Part shown: positions 1-8,469 of the stretch, in pieces
Position numbering within the stretch: the first letter of the stretch is position 1
Layout: every line of letters starts with the position of its first letter
Assembly (NCBI GenBank): GCA_034096865.1
Contig: JAWQFJ010000464.1
Location: forward strand, 58,041-80,540
Origin: Theodoxus fluviatilis
Taxonomy: Eukaryota > Mollusca > Gastropoda > Cycloneritida > Neritidae
Reading direction: 5' to 3'
DNA: 22,500 bases
Program-made: the position numbers and the translations under genes
The notes under the pieces: generated by a model
Told to the model about the DNA's origin: nothing
Database searches by the model: none
The model's input: only the letters and a program-made list of their open reading frames with translations

Positions 1-635
1 TGGAGGCCCACCCACCCTGCTGATTGGTTTTTGGTGGGACACCGCTATTGAACTGCGCTCACAGGGAAAGCTCGTCAAACGCTCCGCAGATCAATACGTG
101 GATTCGCGGTGACGATGATTTATAGGTTTCGCCGTCCATGTCAACGCTGGTGAGGCAACGCGCTGACCGAACGGTGTCGAGGGGGTGATTAGACACAGGA
201 AAATTATGCCTCCCGTGCAATTAACACCAATCGTGCATCAGTTACTGCCAACGTGATGCATGCTGATGTGAATGGAGCGAAGGGAGTGCAACACCAGACA
301 TTCTGCCCCCAGGTTTCGAGGCAGTGACGTTGTTGACAGTTTCCGATTGATTGGAAGCTGGGCTGCCATTGTAAAGGCCAGTGCAGACGGCAGCTCTGTG
401 ACGCACCTGGCGAGGTAGTGTTTGTGGCTGTTGGATGAAATGAAGATGTGTTAAAATGGATACTGGCAGAATTACCTACAAGACGAAATGCAAAGCACAA
501 ATTTTCTAACACAAAATCTTCTTCCGGCACAAGAGGTATAAAACCCCACTTGACACGTTGACAATTTATTTTCTTCAAACCGCCTGCCCTTAGTAATGCA
601 ACAAATGAGATAACCAAAAGCGGAGTCACTTGACG
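1..635. other. Unassigned flank downstream of ORF2 remnant
   Basis: No recognisable gene. A minus-strand open frame continues to position 204, but only its first residues (about 640-710) look like retrotransposon ORF2. The rest has no motif I recognise and could be the 3' untranslated part of the same element or unrelated DNA. I see no tail repeat or poly-A that would mark the element's 3' end, and no strong simple repeat. Confidence 0.4.
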
Positions 636-1480
636 CACCATTAAACACCACCAGCATTCCTCTCGACGTTTCACGGCATGGTAGATGCACATCGCCAGAT
701 CTCTTACCATTGTCTTATTTTATGTGTACATCAGTTGCACAAAGTGTGTTCCCGTTCTGAGATGTCGACTGAGATACTTCTTTCTTATGTCATCATAGAA
801 TGTACAAGATACAAGGAAATGCCCTTCAGTTTCCTTTTCATCGCAAAAGTAACAGCTTGAGTCATTGTCTTGTGGAACAAAACGATGCCAACTGCTGAGA
901 TTGTCAACACCAAACTGAAGCCCGTATAAGCATCACGAAATGTTTTTCGTCGTTATTGTTTTGATGCAGTCCTCTTCTCCGAGGTGATTCTTAAAAGCAG
1001 AATACCAGATGTATCTTTCACTAATGGTGTTTTCCTCATGCTATTGTTTGTTCTTGCAACCTCGAAGCCTTTGTTTGAATGCTATGAGAAAAGCTTTCTT
1101 ATCGCCAACACCATCACTGAGCCACACGCAGGCGAATCCGTACCCGGACAGGCAACTTTCTGTGAGTGCTGTCCATTTTCTACTTCGGGGTACATTTGAA
1201 TTAGTGAGCCAGAGGGAGGCTTGTTTAGGGAGCATGCTGGTCGGCATCTTACAAAATGTGAGCAAGTAAATTATTGCCCTCGTACATCCTGCAATAGATA
1301 TCTTCCTAGATCCCCATGTACCGTTTAGCTACGTAGATCTAGGATCCTTTTAATAGCCAAGGTATAAGCTTTTTCTACAGTCTCTGCCTCACTCGTGCCC
1401 CATAGTTCTGATCCCTAAAGCAGGAGATATTGCTCTTGGGAATTGAACAACTTAAAGAAGACCGCGCTTCTCAAGGTATG
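636..1480 (-). pseudogene. Non-LTR retrotransposon ORF2, C-terminal remnant
   Basis: This is a decayed C-terminal part of an APE-type (CR1/Jockey/I-like) non-LTR retrotransposon ORF2, whose product would copy the element RNA by target-primed reverse transcription. Reading leftwards, a first frame (about 1460-1285) gives GSELWG, then ETVEKAYTLAIKR, then GDLGRYLL, typical of the region after the RT palm. After a frameshift near 1285 the second frame gives YGFACVWL, GVGDKKAF and FKQRL, then WYSAFKNHLG. Next comes a C-x2-C-x7-H-x4-C motif (CYFC...H...C, about 805-855) followed by DDIRKKYL, and finally VRDLAMCIYHAVKRREE at about 655-705. The last motifs are the usual ORF2 C-terminal zinc-knuckle-like domain and tail. 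In-frame stops lie at 1041-1043, 933-935 and 720-722, with two more in the upstream frame. It is clearly dead. The clade is uncertain. Confidence 0.85.
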
Positions 1481-1482
1481 AA

Positions 1483-1854
1483 AGTGTTATATCCTAGACC
1501 GCAGAGTATCCTAAAACGTTGAGCGTGACCTACTTGCATGTTATTAACATGACGTGTTCACCCTCCAAATCTCGTGATTGGACAATGCCCCGCAGAGATG
1601 ACTTCCCCGCCTACTCTTGTTGTCTTAACTATGATTAGCCGGTTGTAACGGTGAGCGTTTTATGAAATCTCGGACCCAAAGATTTTTGTCTTTGCTGCGT
1701 GTGATTACACAAACATTTCTAAAGGAAAATACCATTTGATCGGGTAATAAGGTGAAAGAAAACGATGAAAACCCATATTTCGTCATGTTAATAATATATG
1801 CAAGTAGGTCACGCTCTACGTTTTAGGATACACTAAGGTCTAGGATATGACACT
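1483..1854. mobile_element. 372-bp MITE-like element with ~73-bp TIRs
   Basis: The arms at 1483-1554 and 1781-1854 are inverted copies of each other with roughly eight differences and a 2-bp length difference. They begin AGTGT(T/C)ATATCCTAGACC and share CTAAAACGT and GCGTGACCTACTTGCAT. The 226-bp centre has no coding signal. The element lies inside the minus-strand retrotransposon ORF2 remnant, between the FSLFN part of the RT domain and the part leading to GSELWG, so it post-dates that element. No clean target-site duplication is visible (left flank GTATGAA, right flank ACCACAT), so the superfamily cannot be assigned. It is a nonautonomous DNA transposon (MITE) by structure only. Confidence 0.8.
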
Positions 1855-1861
1855 ACCACAT

Positions 1862-2315
1862 CATTAAAGAGGGAGAAAATTATCGGGCACTCTAATGTAC
1901 CTTGCTTTATGCCCGCCGGACTTTAACTGAAATCTGTCATAGTGCAGTTCCATCGAACGCAATCTTCAACGTTCGAAGACATTGCTGTCAGCTTAGTCGC
2001 GAATTCCATTGACAGGACATACTTTTCTAAAAATCTTCCATAGCTGCTTCCTATCGACCGAATCGAATGCTCTTTGGAAATCGACAAAGGATCCATACAA
2101 TTTCCCTCGTCCGTCATCGAGGACAAGCTCAAGACTCACGCAATAGAGGGTGAGGATGTGATCAATGGTGGAATGCTGCGGTCTGAAAGCTGCCTGTTCC
2201 AGACACATTATGTCTCCTTCCTCTGTCCAGGAACGCAATCGGCACGTCAGGATGGAAGAAAAGGCCTTGTTGAGAATGCGAAGTAACGAGATCTTTCTAT
2301 AGTATTACTGAGCGC
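1862..2315 (-). pseudogene. Non-LTR reverse transcriptase, N-terminal RT fragment
   Basis: These are the fingers and early palm of a non-LTR reverse transcriptase, from the same element as the remnant at 636-1480. Read leftwards it starts YRKISLLRILNKAF (about 2310-2270), then QAAFRPQHSTIDHILTL (RT block 2), then YGSFVDFQRAFDSVDR (block with the first catalytic Asp, about 2052-2103). A frameshift near 2010-2030 moves to a second frame with CVRWNCTMTDF. After a stop at about 1923-1925 that frame gives GIKQGTLECPIIFSLFN, equivalent to the usual GVKQGC-LSPILFSLFIND block. The sequence then enters the MITE. The following FADD/YADD catalytic block is absent on the far side, so about 100 or more codons were lost. 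No endonuclease domain is present; the copy is 5' truncated near 2320. Confidence 0.88.
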
Positions 2316-2540
2316 ATTAACGAAATATCGGCGGTTGTTGAAGAAAATGTTGTGCATGCGTGATTGAAGCAAAAAAGTATATCAGTGCAGCTTTTTTGTT
2401 TTGTTTACTACAAATCCGGTGTTCCAGTTTTCTGAATTGCTGTATAAAATTTGGTCATTACAAAAAGCACCGAGTCGGAACACACCAGGATTTGGCAGTT
2501 TCTCCTGGAAGTCTGGTAAAACAACCATACCGCATCGAAA

Positions 2541-2730
2541 GGGTGGTAGTGGTGGTGGTGGTGGTGGTGATGGTGGTGGTGATGGCGGTGGTGGTGGCGG
2601 TGGTGGTGGTGGTGGCGATAATGATGATGGTGGTGGTGGTGGTGGTGGTAGCAGTGGTGGTGGTGGTGATGGCGGTGGTGGTGGCGATAATGATGGTGGT
2701 GGTGGTGGTGGTGGTGGTGGTGGTGGTGTG
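2541..2730. repeat. (GGT)n/(GGC)n trinucleotide tract
   Basis: Almost pure GGT with GGC, GAT and AGT interruptions on the plus strand. It leads directly into the 117-bp minisatellite. The purine/T-rich strand bias makes it prone to slippage and possibly to R-loop or G-quadruplex formation. The long open frames here in both directions are a consequence of the trinucleotide period and are not genes. Confidence 0.95.
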
Positions 2731-3029
2731 TGGCTGTGGGGATAGTGGTGATGGTGAGGATGTTGGTGGTAGTGGTGATGATGGCGGTGGTGGTGGTGAT
2801 GATGATGATGATGGCGGTGGTGGTGGTGGTGGGGATGGTGGTGTTGGTGACTGTGGGGATAGTGGTGATGGTGAGGATGTTGGTGGTAGTGGTGATGATG
2901 GCGGTGGTGGTGGTGATGATGATGATGATGGCGGTGGTGGTGGTGGTGGGATGGTGGTGTTGGTGACTGTGGGGATAGTGGTGATGGTGAGGATGTTGGT
3001 GGTAGTGGTGATGATGGCGGTGGTGGTGG

Positions 3030-3060
<31 letters not shown>

Positions 3061-3390
3061 GGTGGGGATGGTGGTGTTGGTGACTGTGGGGATAGTGGTG
3101 ATGGTGAGGATGTTGGTGGTAGTGGTGATGATGGCGGTGGTGGTGGTGATGATGATGATGATGGCGGTGGTGGTGGTGGTGGGGATGGTGGTGTTGGTGA
3201 CTGTGGGGATAGTGGTGATGGTGAGGATGTTGGTGGTAGTGGTGATGATGGCGGTGGTGGTGGTGATGATGATGATGATGGCGGTGTTGGTGGTAGTGGT
3301 GATGATGGCGGTGGTGGTGGTGATGATGATGATGATGGTGGTGGTGGTGATGGTGAGGATGTTGGTGGGGGTGATGGTGTTGTTTCTGTT
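2731..3390. repeat. 117-bp minisatellite built from GGT/GAT units
   Basis: A landmark GATAGTGGTG recurs at 2741, 2858, 2974, 3091 and 3208, giving spacings of 117, 116, 117 and 117 bp. Each unit contains GATAGTGGTGATGGTGAGGA, a GGTAGTGGTGATGATGGCGG stretch, (GAT)5, a GGT run and GGTGTTGGTGACTGTGGG. The 116-bp unit has lost one base in the GGT run, which shifts every reading frame. After 3290 a shortened copy lacking part of the unit closes the array. It is a higher-order repeat that arose by unequal exchange inside a trinucleotide tract. Confidence 0.93.
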
Positions 3391-3580
3391 GTTGTGTTAG
3401 TGTGGGGGTCTTGATGTTGTTTTCCTTCTCCAGCCCTATCCTAGTTTTATCTGGCCTTGTAGATTGGCTGGAGCCGAGTTTCAGATAAAGCTGCAATATT
3501 GTCGCGCCATCTCGTCAGTCTCTCCGCCGTCCATGTTTGCCGAGTCTTTTTTCAGTCTCAGTTTTGGCTGGTAGCGCGTA

Positions 3581-3583
<3 letters not shown>

Positions 3584-3658
<75 letters not shown>
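3584..3658. repeat. (TA)37 microsatellite
   Basis: An uninterrupted TA dinucleotide tract abuts the left terminal inverted repeat of the DNA transposon at 3659. Because the right end of the transposon is also followed by TATATATAT, the tract probably contains the target site, and part of it may be target duplication that later expanded. Confidence 0.97.
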
Positions 3659-3661
<3 letters not shown>

Positions 3662-3691
3662 GGGTGCAAGGGGAAAACCTGAGATGTCACA
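3659..3691 (+). repeat. Left terminal inverted repeat of transposon
   Basis: Pairs with 5675-5707: the outer 21 bases are identical in inverted orientation, then two mismatches in three bases, then a matching GATGTCACA. This is the expected transposase-binding end. Confidence 0.9.
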
Positions 3692-3876
3692 CTTTTTAAC
3701 TTTTGAGAAAACTGAAAAACCAAGTTTGAAGACTTCTGCTATGGATCTTGTGCAATATATTGCATTCTATGCAGATTAAAAATAAAGTATGCTATATTAA
3801 CTGTGAAATTAATGCATTTGCAGCATGGAGGGTGATTAAATGCTATAGTTATAATGCAATGTAATTTTTTTCCCTA

Positions 3877-3903
3877 AATGTGACATCACAGGTTTTCCCC
3901 TTG
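3877..3903 (-). repeat. Subterminal inverted copy of the TIR motif
   Basis: The segment ATGTGACATCACAGG followed by TTTTCCCCTTG repeats the right-end TIR sequence inside the element, in inverted orientation to the left TIR at 3659. Together they bracket a 245-bp unit (3659-3903) that resembles a MITE. A weaker cousin, CAGTTTCTCCCCTTGTA, lies at 5536-5552. Confidence 0.75.
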
Positions 3904-4199
3904 TAAATGTTCATTTAGTCTTAATTTTTATTTCTCTTTGCCTTGAAATGGCTTTAAACTACTTAAACTGAGTTTAAACAATAAATAAAAAGGATTGATT
4001 GATTTTGTTCATGTAATAGTACAGTCAGAATATAATTTTTGTCCATTTTGGAACATTCATTCTCACATTAATACAGCTTGCATGCAATAGACAACATAAA
4101 CCAGTTCACTGAAAAGAGAAGAATGTGATTATATTCATGAAATAATAATAAAAATAACAGTGTGTTACTGGCATTAATTGGACTGGGGGGGCATTGTTT

Positions 4200-5433
4200 T
4201 CATTCCAAGTCAGACTCAGACTCAGAGACCAATTCAGCACCAGCGTGGGGAAGCTCGGAGAAGAATTGCTGGGACTCAGGTTTGCAGAAGGCCTTCAGTA
4301 CTTGTAGGTCTGCATATTTGGCATCACTGACAGGCAGTCTTTTTGAGTAGAGAGAAGCAATGGGTTGCTGTCTTGCAATGCTCCTCCTTCCAACAGCCTT
4401 GGAAACCACTGCTGTCTGGAGCGGCCCATGCCAGGACTCCCTGTACTGGAACATTCGAGGATGCTCTTTGTTGAAAATAATTTCTCGAATGGGGCGAGTG
4501 GGGACCGGGCATACAGCTCTGTAGTTGCACTTGATGTGCTCCGTGACATTTTGGAACATGTGAGGCTCCATCTTCACTACATTGAACGGTGATGGTTTCT
4601 TGCGGCATGTGCTGAGCTCCCTCATCCAGTCTTCTGGCGTTTCAGCCCGAACCTTCTGATTCACAACTGCCATGTCGCGGTCGCACTCCATATAGCTGTG
4701 TCCTCGTACTGGGAATGAGACCTTGATTTGGTGGAATCGCTCTCTGTGCACTACAACATGGTGCAAGAACCGAATAACTGTCCAATTCTTGTTCTGACCT
4801 GCGCAAGAATCACAAAATAGCTCCAAGTGTGTGACTTCCTTTGGCAAGACATTATCAAAATAGTACAGCAGCATGCTTGCCACATCGTCTGACCCTTTTT
4901 TCCCACAGGTTTCATCATAGCAGAACAGATGGACAGTATCCTCAGCCAGGCTGTGTATGTTGAAAGTATACAAAGAGAGCTGACGACGATAATAAACATC
5001 ATTTGTTGAAATGTTTGGACAGCTCAAATTCTTCGCAAAGTCAAACGCCAGAGTTGCATGATTGATGTTGGTTTGGGCGTTTTGTCTTGCTGTTCTCTCT
5101 CTCCACTTTAATGTTGTAAGAGTAGGAATTGTCATGAAGCAATGCTGCACCCTCGATCAGCCGAGGCCTTCTTCTTTTGATAGCTTTGACTTCAATCGTT
5201 GAAGCAAGAAAGCTGTCTTGTTGATCTTTACTAGGCAGGCTGTTGAAGTGCGCTAGCAAACGTTGTCGCTCTTCCTCGGTCGTAACTTCGAAACACTTGA
5301 GGCGTTTACAGTTACAGGATAGACCCATTACATGTCCTGACAGACGTTCATCTCTCGCCCGTTCCCATTTTCGACCAAGTTTCCGACGTTTTTTGGGATG
5401 AGCTGTGACTTCGGGATTTCTACCTGCGTCCGC
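4200..5433 (-). pseudogene. DUF7869-like putative DDE transposase, broken
   Basis: Read leftwards, the first frame (about 5433-5041) has a basic stretch HPKKRRKLGRKWERARDERL, then MGLSCNCKRLKCFEV and TEEERQRLLAHFNSL. This is the Cys-rich N-terminus seen in an uncharacterised invertebrate family that I associate with DUF7869. No start codon precedes MGLSC in this frame; a CAG just upstream could be a splice acceptor. Near 5093-5105 the frame changes, and the family's central Cys/His region appears deleted. The second frame (5150-4200, 316 codons) has LAFDFAKNL (Asp36), HLFCYDE, LELFCDSCAGQNKN (Asp114) and RGHSYMECDRD (Glu155/Asp157/Asp159). The spacing suits an RNase H-fold DDE/D core: Asp on strand 1, Asp on strand 4, acid on the last helix. 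The C-terminus is Ser/Glu-rich. The catalytic role is inference; the family resemblance is from memory of its motifs. Confidence 0.75.
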
Positions 5434-5674
5434 CAGTTAATATGATGTCACGTGACAGATACAAATTTGCTGATTGGTTGCAAGGGAAGCAGCAATGGAC
5501 ATCACTTGTTTTCAACTTGCAATATTTGGACATGGCAGTTTCTCCCCTTGTACTATACTTTTTAAAGCCTAAATTGTGAGTGACTCAGCTTGTTTATTGC
5601 TAGTTTCGATTGATAGGAAAGTGCCTTAGCCTACCATGCATGATATAGGGGCAATAACTCAGAAAAGGGAAAAA

Positions 5675-5707
5675 TGTGACATCACTGGTTTTCCCCTTGC
5701 ACCCTTC
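5675..5707 (-). repeat. Right terminal inverted repeat of transposon
   Basis: Reverse complement of 3659-3691, ending CCCCTTGCACCCTTC at 5707 and followed by TATATATAT. Confidence 0.9.

Positions 5708-5746
<39 letters not shown>
5708..5746. repeat. (TA)4-(GT)15 compound microsatellite
   Basis: TATATATAT followed by about 15 GT units. It is the right-hand partner of the (TA)37 tract at 3584-3658; the transposon appears to have split one TA/TG compound repeat. Confidence 0.93.
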
Positions 5747-5748
<2 letters not shown>

Positions 5749-5796
5749 ATTTTATTTTATTATGAGTGTTCGAAAAATCCAAGCAAATACACACAT

Positions 5797-6131
5797 TACA
5801 AGATACAAGATACAAGATACTTTATTGTCCTCATTGTTACAAGAAAATTCGTTTTGTCGGTAGCAAAAACATAATACATACATACAAAAACAGAAACGTA
5901 CAAGAAGTTCAACATTAATTAACTCAATCACAGCGCTCAAGTTATGGAGACCACACACTAATCATAGGCCATAAAATAAGATAGCATGCAATTGTATCAT
6001 ACTTTATTACTCTAATAAATGTAATAACACCATGTTACTTCAAGTAATCATACATACTGAACACGCCCATCAGAAATAGTAAACAGGAAGACACAATAAG
6101 ATAGGACACATTTAGCGATACATCATTATAC
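5797..6131 (-). mobile_element. CR1/L2-like retroposon 3' tail, copy A
   Basis: One of three copies of a dispersed repeat in the window. In its own sense (minus) it ends GAGGACAATAAAGTATCTTG followed by about three 7-bp TATCTTG-type units, here read as (AAGATAC)n at 5797-5820. Ending in a short tandem unit instead of poly-A is characteristic of CR1/L2-class non-LTR elements and SINEs that use their machinery. Copy A shares with copy C the stretches around TAATAACACCATGTTACTTC and GACACAATAAGATAGGACAC. It carries about 45 bp (5972-6000 region) that copy C lacks. It is noncoding; the short open frames are chance. Confidence 0.85.
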
Positions 6132-6584
6132 GTGCTGCGATGCCTTTCTTAATTAGTCGCAGTATGACTTCAAAAGTAAGACAGTGATATTGTTCAAATA
6201 AGAAAAATAAAAGAAAGAACATTAATTAAATAAATTAGGCTCAATGCAAAAAATGTTTCAACTTCTAAGGCAGACAATAATTTTCTTGTATACTTAAAAC
6301 TGTGTCTTAAAAGTGTGTATTGTAAAAGTTCACCTTTCAACAAATGCGACTCATAAAACCGAATTAAATGGTGGCGTTTTTATGGAACTGGATAACATGT
6401 TCAAGACTTTGGGAACTGAATGCAAAAAAAAATCGCAATAAAACAATTGAGACCACGCACACATATGCATGCGCCTGGTTGTACTTAATGTGTCATCAGT
6501 CTTCTCCATCTCAACATCAGGAAGGAGTTGAGATGTTTGTATGTAATGTGTGCAATAGGAACATGGGGACTCTCTCTGAGTGAG
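6132..6584. other. AT-rich unassigned stretch
   Basis: No coding or repeat signature is convincing. It may include older sequence of the retroposon whose tail is copy A, but it has no counterpart beside copies B or C. Confidence 0.4.
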
Positions 6585-6868
6585 TACGTGTGTGTGTGTA
6601 TGTGTGTGTGTGTATGTGCGTGCGTGTATATGTGTGTGCGTGCGTATCTATGTATGTATGTAAGTAAGTGCGTGTGTGCGTGCGTGCGTGTGTTTGTAAA
6701 TATGCGTGCGTGCGCGCGCGTGTGTGTAAGTGTGCGTGCGTGTATGTGTGTGTACGTGTGCGTGCGTGTGTGTTTGTGTGTGTAAAGTGCATGCGCGCGT
6801 GTGTGTAAGTGCGTGTGTGTGTATGTAAGTGCGTGCGTGTGTTTGTGTGCGTGCGTGTGTGTGCATGC
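6585..6868. repeat. TG/CG-rich cryptic microsatellite
   Basis: Irregular mixture of GTGT, GTGC, GTGCGTGC and GTAT units over about 280 bp, with alternating purine and pyrimidine throughout. It is a candidate Z-DNA-forming tract. Open frames rich in Cys-Val or Thr-His across it are repeat artefacts. Confidence 0.93.
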
Positions 6869-7062
6869 GCACTACAGCTTGACAGCCCTTCAGCTGAGAA
6901 GCTCCCTCAAAGCCCTAGAGAGCAACATGGACGTCTGGGAGTCACTGGCACAAGATGGCTCCTCCTGATGCGGCAGGGTGACGGCAGGCTCGCGGGTAGC
7001 AGAGGAGAAAAGGGTTGCAGCAGCAGAGAGAAAGCGTACGCATTCAGGGTGAGAGCTGCTGT
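6869..7062 (+). other. Coding-like fragment upstream of dispersed repeat
   Basis: In one plus-strand frame the sequence reads ALQLRSSLKALESNMDVWES, a stop, then VAEEKRVAAAERKR, which looks like decayed coding DNA, but I recognise no family. The end of this block loosely resembles the sequence just before dispersed-repeat copy 2 (GCAG-GG-GAAAAGGG and ACGCATTC). It may therefore be the end of an open frame that belongs to the same element. Confidence 0.3.
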
Positions 7063-7461
7063 CATTCTGTGAACCCGAGTCACGTGACTCTGGCGCAGTT
7101 CGCAATGGATACGTAATAGAAATGACCCTTCGCATTACAGCATTTAGCCAAAAATAGTTCGCTCCGGTTACAGTTTTTTCTCTCCACTTTTTACAGAAAT
7201 TATTCAGATGTCAAAACTTGTTTCCATTTCAACACAAACATTTTATTTTATCGAATAAACGCTTGTTTATTGCCTCAACAAAAGTTATGAGTTTTGTGCG
7301 AAATAGTCTTAGATGGCGTATGTCAGGGAGCAGATCGGCTATCCAACAAGCCTCTCGTGTGACCTCCATTTGCATGTTTCGGACGGAATCCTTCCATCAC
7401 GTGATATGAACTGTGCTAGAGACATTTCGCCGGTAGGCGAAGTCTCTAGTGAACTAGAATG
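7063..7461 (+). repeat. Dispersed repeat, copy 1 (uninterrupted)
   Basis: Matches 14708-14985 plus 15779-15885 in direct orientation. Shared landmarks are GTGACTCTGGCGCAGTTCGC, CCCTTCGCATTACAGCAT, CAGATGTCAAAACTTGTTTC, CATTTTATTTTATCGA and GTGTGACCTCCATTTG. Near its right end lies a hairpin, CTAGAGAC...GTCTCTAG, at 7416-7449 with an inner TTCGCC/GGCGAA stem, followed by ACTAGAATG where similarity stops. The family is unknown. The right-end hairpin next to CTAG faintly recalls a Helitron end, but the host AT junction is not met. Confidence 0.82.
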
Positions 7462-7488
7462 AGCTTCTGTGCCCTTACTGCCTCATCC

Positions 7489-8057
7489 CCATAGACGTTA
7501 TTCACGCAGCGGCCATTTTGAAATCGAAAACGAGACTAAGTCCGCAAATTTAATGGCGTCCAGCGTCTATGGCGAAACCGAAGGCTTCATCATCACATAG
7601 ACACTGCTGTGTTCCTTATTGCGAGAACCATGATCGATATGACGAGAACTCCAGACTGTCCATTTTCAAATTCCCCACAGACAAGAAGCAGAAGAAACTA
7701 TGGATCTGGAAGATTTGGCGTGATCCTGGCAAAAAATTCAAGGCAACAAGAGCTTAGATTTAGGTCTTGTAAAAGCAAAAAAAAAATTAAATCATCTAAC
7801 CAGAACATTCAAGATCCTCATAAAAACACCATATTATTTTGTCATATCTTTTCATCAACTCAACTACACTTCTTACGAAATAAAGTCATTTCTACAACTT
7901 GAGATACGAATAAAAGCGACAAGGCTTCAGATAGTGCCTCACGAGGAGCGCACATGTTTGTGATGTAAAACGTGACCTTCATTACAGTATTACACTACGA
8001 GTGATCTTATCCGACACCAGTTGATGTTTTACCCCTCTGCTAAGATTATAATACAAC
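7489..8057 (+). repeat. Left arm of THAP inverted repeat
   Basis: Pairs with 8470-9034 on the opposite strand. The inner boundary is AAGATTATAATACAAC, after which the arms diverge. It contains the plus-strand THAP ORF near its outer end and AATAAA-type AT-rich sequence inward. Confidence 0.88.
7569..7757 (+). pseudogene. THAP-domain N-terminal half (left copy)
   Basis: A 62-codon ORF. It starts MAKPKASSSHRH, followed by CCVPYC, then FKFPTDKKQKKLWIWKI and RDPGKKF. The C-x2-4-C pair, the hydrophobic F-x-FP block and the K-LW-W helix are the first half of a THAP zinc-finger fold. The second half (C-x2-H and the AVPTIF-like end) is missing because the frame stops after KATRA. The break could be an exon end: possible donor-like AGGT lies at about 7762. 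It could equally be a true truncation. The identical stop in the right copy shows the truncation predates the inverted duplication. As it stands it cannot bind zinc with the full C2CH set. Confidence 0.72.
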
Positions 8058-8469
8058 CTTAGGAATATTTGTGTTGGACCTTTTACTGGTGAACGTATTT
8101 CATAGCATCAGACAATACTAGCATTGTACACGATGTCAACAGCAGGCAGGTTCGAGGACAACAATGTATAATCTATCCTGGTGCCGCTGAGGTCCGCGCG
8201 TCAGCTATAAATAGAAGTGCGCGAAGCTTGGATTTGTAAAATGTATTTCACGACCTATTGACGCAATCAACATACAGCTTTGATAAATTAAGACAGCCCA
8301 TGGTTATATTATCGTTATAAATTAACATTCAGGCTTACTGACCTTATTTCAAGAAACACCATTCATAATGATCAACACTACGAACCAAGCAGACGAACAC
8401 GATCGAACCATAGTCACTACGCCAGCAGACGATCGAGATAACTAAATGTTTCATGTAAAACTCGAACGA
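8058..8469. other. Spacer between the THAP arms
   Basis: 412 bp of unique sequence with no open frame of note. It holds a CG-richer patch and a TATA-like TATAAATAG at 8206-8214. Its AT-rich right half has several AAATTA-type runs. Nothing identifies a transposase core. Confidence 0.5.
8206..8214 (+). promoter_or_regulatory. TATA-like box in spacer
   Basis: TATAAATAG preceded by GCGCGTCAGC and followed by AAGTGCGCG. It fits a TATA box for rightward transcription into the right arm, antisense to the right THAP copy. It is a motif match only, and such AT-rich words occur by chance. Confidence 0.25.

Larger units (their letters stand above)
3659..5707 (-). mobile_element. DNA transposon with TIRs and DUF7869-like gene
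   Basis: A 2049-bp element is bounded by terminal inverted repeats. The left end is GAAGGGTGCAAGGGG...; the right end is its exact reverse complement for 21 bp and matches imperfectly to about 33 bp (GATGTCACA is also shared). Both ends are flanked by TA repeats, so the target-site duplication is TA, TATA or longer and cannot be fixed. The only gene inside runs on the minus strand (about 5433-4200) and is broken. The terminal repeats, internal gene and flanking TA make a cut-and-paste DNA transposon the best reading. I cannot place it in a named superfamily from the sequence alone. Confidence 0.85.

Noticed and set aside
2360..3496. Long open frames on both strands: Val/Met/Gly-rich (+) and His-rich (-), about 350 codons each
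   Set aside because: They are produced by the trinucleotide and 117-bp repeat tract. No domain, and unit length change in one copy breaks the frame pattern.
7416..7461. Helitron 3' end (hairpin plus CTAG)
   Set aside because: The hairpin abuts CTAG instead of preceding it by 10-12 bases. Similarity continues past the second CTAG, and no TC start or AT junction is seen.
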